Source: CAZNXJ01 sp964577115 (GTDB lineage: Bacteria; Planctomycetota; Planctomycetia; Pirellulales; Pirellulaceae). Taken from it: a DNA stretch of 64,000 nucleotides. The stretch covers positions 1 to 64,000 of the forward strand of contig CAZNXJ010000023.1 in the NCBI GenBank assembly GCA_964577115.1, in the 5' to 3' direction. Made by a program: the position numbers and the translations under genes. This document shows positions 61,756 to 64,000 of this stretch, piece after piece (the first letter of the stretch is position 1; each line of letters opens with the position of its first letter). The notes below the pieces were generated by a model. It saw only the letters and a list, made by a program, of their open reading frames with translations, searched no databases and was not told the DNA's origin.

Positions 61756-64000
61756 TTATTGTTCGTCGAGCGCCTGCTGTCGCCGCGCTTCGCGGAGCAC
61801 GAACTGGGGATCCATAAACGGCTCGTAGCTGATGTCGTGCCAGCGAATGCGCCCCTCGGCATCGATCAGGAACGTCCCGTGCAGCGGCTGCTGCTCAAAG
61901 TCATCATACGCCCGATAGGCGCGGAAGACGCTCAGGTCCTCGTTCGCAAGGAGCGGAAACGGGAAAACGCCGTCCTTGTAGTTTTCCAGCGAGTTGGCGA
62001 GCCCCTTCTGGTCGTCGCTGCTGATTGCGGCGAGCGAAATACCAGCGTCGGCGAACTGTTGTGTCATCGGGGCGAATGCATGCAGCTGCTCGGCACAATG
62101 CAGGCAGCCGTAGCCCAAATAGAAGATCACGACGACCCACTGGCCCTGGTATTGCTTCAGCGCCATCGCGTTGCCGTGGGCGCCGAGCAGCGTCCAGCCG
62201 GGCGCCGAGGAAGGTTCCCAGCGGAAGGGACCGAGTGAATCGAGAGGCGGCCGGGGCCCGAGATCTGTGGGCTCGGCAGCCGGCTGCCGCCAGTCCACTG
62301 CGTAGCCCAGTTCCGCGGCGAGCGGCGCGAGCCGCTCGAAAACCGGCGACCCAGACGCCAGGTCGATCTCGCTCGAAATGGCTCGCAGCCGTTCGAACTC
62401 GGCACGCGCCTCGTCCCGCCGACCGGCTTGCCACAAGAGATCGACGAGCCCGGCGAGCGGCTGCACTTCGTTTTCGCTCGAGCTCACCTTCTTCTTCAGT
62501 TCTTCGATCGCTTTATCCGTTTGGCCGGCCTGGTGGCGATAGCGAGCGAGCATCACGGCGTCCATCTTGCCGGCCTTGCCGAGCCGTTCGAGGCAGCTGG
62601 CCAGATCGCCGTGGGACGCCGCATCGTAGGCCTCGAGTTCCGCGAGGGCCTGCTCAAGTTCCGTCACGAGTTCGGCGAAGGATTTTTTGGCTTTCTCCGC
62701 GGCTTCGTCAATCTGCTTCTGCTCCTTGCCCTCCGCCGTCGCCTTCGCGATCGCTTCCTGAGCGGCCGCGTCTCGTTCGGCCTGTTTCTTTTCCAGCCAC
62801 GTTTTGATCTCGGCGAGCGTTTGCTGGCCGTCGTGGGCACGGCCCACCTGAAAATAGGCTCGTCCGAGATGCCGCAGACGCCGAACCTGTTCACGCTCGA
62901 CGTCCGTTGGCTCGAGGTACGGAGTATCCGCAAGCGCGATCAGCGTGTCCCACATTTCGTACATCGTCAGCGTTTCCAACAGCCGCGCGCGGCCGAACGA
63001 CGCGCTGCAGTTGTTCCGCGAATCGAGGTTGTATTTTGGATGATGCGGCAGCGAGACCATATTCTTAGCTAGGGCGAGTGCGTCGCTGACTCGGCCGACA
63101 TGGTTTAAATTGCGAATCAACCATTCGTTGTTGTGAGCAAAGTTGTGAATCTGATCCGGCAGGATGCCGAACCGCATCATGTGCGCATGATCGACGCGCG
63201 CCGACGCCTCTTGTTGCCAGCATGCATCGCGATAGCGTTTCAGCCGGGAATAAATGTGCCCCGGCATATGCCACATGTGAGCAATCCCGGGAAGCGACGG
63301 CCCGCAGGCCGCGGCGGAAGCCAGCGCCCTCTCAGGCTTCTCGTAATCCCATAAATGAATGGTGTAGTGGTGTGCCGGATGATCGGGAGCCACCGCATAG
63401 ATCTGGTTGAGCAGAGCATCGACCGCGAGATAACTTTGAACTTTGACGCCGTCCGATCGACTGTTCCAGATCTGGTGAGCAAGAAATGCTTTCGCCTCGA
63501 TGTCGTCGGGCCACTCGTACAGTATTTTTTCTAGTGCCGAAATATACGCTTCGGCCCGCTCCTTCTTCTTGTTATTGGGCGCGTTCAAATAGGCATGTAG
63601 CGCTTCAATGTATTTCTGTTCGCGAGCGGTCGCGGAATCCTTGCGCTTGTGCGCTTCTTCGATAAATTCCTTGGCGCGCTTGCGATTCGCCATGTTGGAC
63701 ATGGCCATGCCCCAGTACGCCATCGCGCAGTCAGGGTCGAGCGTTGCGGCGTGGCGAAATGAACGCTCGGATTCGAAATACCAGAATCCGTGGAGCTGCG
63801 CGACTCCCTGGTTGATGAATTGCTGAACCTCCGGTTTGCTCGTCGTAACCGGGAACTGGATGGAGCCCATGCCGTCGAGCAACAAGGCTTGCTGGCGAGG
63901 GCCTTCGTTGAACGCCTCGCCGTGCATCGAATGGCCCGGTAGCGCACCCTCCGCTGTATTTTCCGAGACGGGCGTCTCCGGTGCCTCATCAGCGGCCGGC
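61756..64000 (-). CDS. TPR-containing redoxin-fold protein (5' end outside the window)
   Basis: A large protein of which 747 residues are visible; the frame runs without a stop to the right edge, so its N-terminus and any signal peptide are missing. The ATG at 63927 is an internal Met, because the preceding residues GHS and the following HGEAFNEGPRQ belong to one conserved motif. About 440 residues of helical TPR-like repeats are followed by a Lys/Glu/Ala coiled-coil stretch and a C-terminal AhpC/TSA-type redoxin domain with a C-L-H-C pair (YLGYGCLHCAEQL) placed as in peroxiredoxins. Related proteins are common in planctomycetes. The substrate is unknown. Confidence 0.85.
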   Translation of the reverse strand, partial: PAADEAPETPVSENTAEGALPGHSMHGEAFNEGPRQQALLLDGMGSIQFPVTTSKPEVQQFINQGVAQLHGFWYFESERSFRHAATLDPDCAMAYWGMAMSNMANRKRAKEFIEEAHKRKDSATAREQKYIEALHAYLNAPNNKKKERAEAYISALEKILYEWPDDIEAKAFLAHQIWNSRSDGVKVQSYLAVDALLNQIYAVAPDHPAHHYTIHLWDYEKPERALASAAACGPSLPGIAHMWHMPGHIYSRLKRYRDACWQQEASARVDHAHMMRFGILPDQIHNFAHNNEWLIRNLNHVGRVSDALALAKNMVSLPHHPKYNLDSRNNCSASFGRARLLETLTMYEMWDTLIALADTPYLEPTDVEREQVRRLRHLGRAYFQVGRAHDGQQTLAEIKTWLEKKQAERDAAAQEAIAKATAEGKEQKQIDEAAEKAKKSFAELVTELEQALAELEAYDAASHGDLASCLERLGKAGKMDAVMLARYRHQAGQTDKAIEELKKKVSSSENEVQPLAGLVDLLWQAGRRDEARAEFERLRAISSEIDLASGSPVFERLAPLAAELGYAVDWRQPAAEPTDLGPRPPLDSLGPFRWEPSSAPGWTLLGAHGNAMALKQYQGQWVVVIFYLGYGCLHCAEQLHAFAPMTQQFADAGISLAAISSDDQKGLANSLENYKDGVFPFPLLANEDLSVFRAYRAYDDFEQQPLHGTFLIDAEGRIRWHDISYEPFMDPQFVLREARRQQALDEQ

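Overview
The window is GC-rich chromosomal DNA from a bacterium that I place in the Planctomycetota, probably near Pirellulales. This rests on protein content: a DUF1598-type secreted protein, a Ser/Thr kinase with an N-terminal helper domain, a formylglycine-type sulfatase, a secreted PQQ-propeller with an Asp-Pro-Phe-Gly tail, a TPR-redoxin with a planctomycete-like N-terminus, and several conserved proteins with no family I can name. Several genes also point to a two-membrane cell: LptE-like and BamD-like lipoproteins and a SurA/PpiC-type chaperone. The assignment is inference; no rRNA is present to confirm it. I see no insertion sequences, phage genes or CRISPR.

Layout. 0-5.5 kb (+): tRNA-Arg(TCG), dnaE and the DUF1598 protein. 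5.6-9.7 kb (-): glycerate 2-kinase and a large secreted protein. 10-12 kb (+): a 97-aa orphan and a kinase fused to a degenerate receiver. 12.1-18.2 kb (-): a 2-keto-acid decarboxylase, a radical SAM enzyme, the branched-chain amino acid pair ilvN-ilvC (no ilvB here) and a pentapeptide-repeat protein. 18.6-23 kb (+): scpA, RNase Z, hemW and an APC permease. 23.1-27.1 kb (-): an uncharacterised 1327-aa protein. 27.7-33.1 kb (+): the PQQ-propeller, then the translation/pyrimidine cluster rpsB-tsf-pyrH-frr.

From 33.2 kb to the end every gene is on the minus strand: a sulfatase; a two-module peptidyl-prolyl isomerase; carA behind a long, hairpin-rich leader; an aminotransferase; a GTPase / FGE-fold / coiled-coil module (40.4-42.8 kb); trxB-asnS; proA-fliM; bamD-like/lptE-like/folP; the conserved phoH / 7TM-HD / ybeY / corC operon with an extra 87-aa gene inside it; the envelope-lipid genes uppS-cdsA; purA; a SPOUT methyltransferase; and a TPR-redoxin that runs off the window.

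Most of the window is core genome. The best candidate for an undescribed system is the three-gene module at 40387-42772: a zinc-ribbon GTPase with good G1, G3 and G4 motifs, translationally coupled to an FGE-fold protein that lacks the FGE copper-site cysteines, preceded by a small coiled-coil protein. Secondary leads are the carA leader RNA, the kinase-pseudoreceiver fusion, the 1327-aa protein and the 87-aa protein in the phoH-ybeY operon. Promoters and hairpins were found by eye and are predictions.
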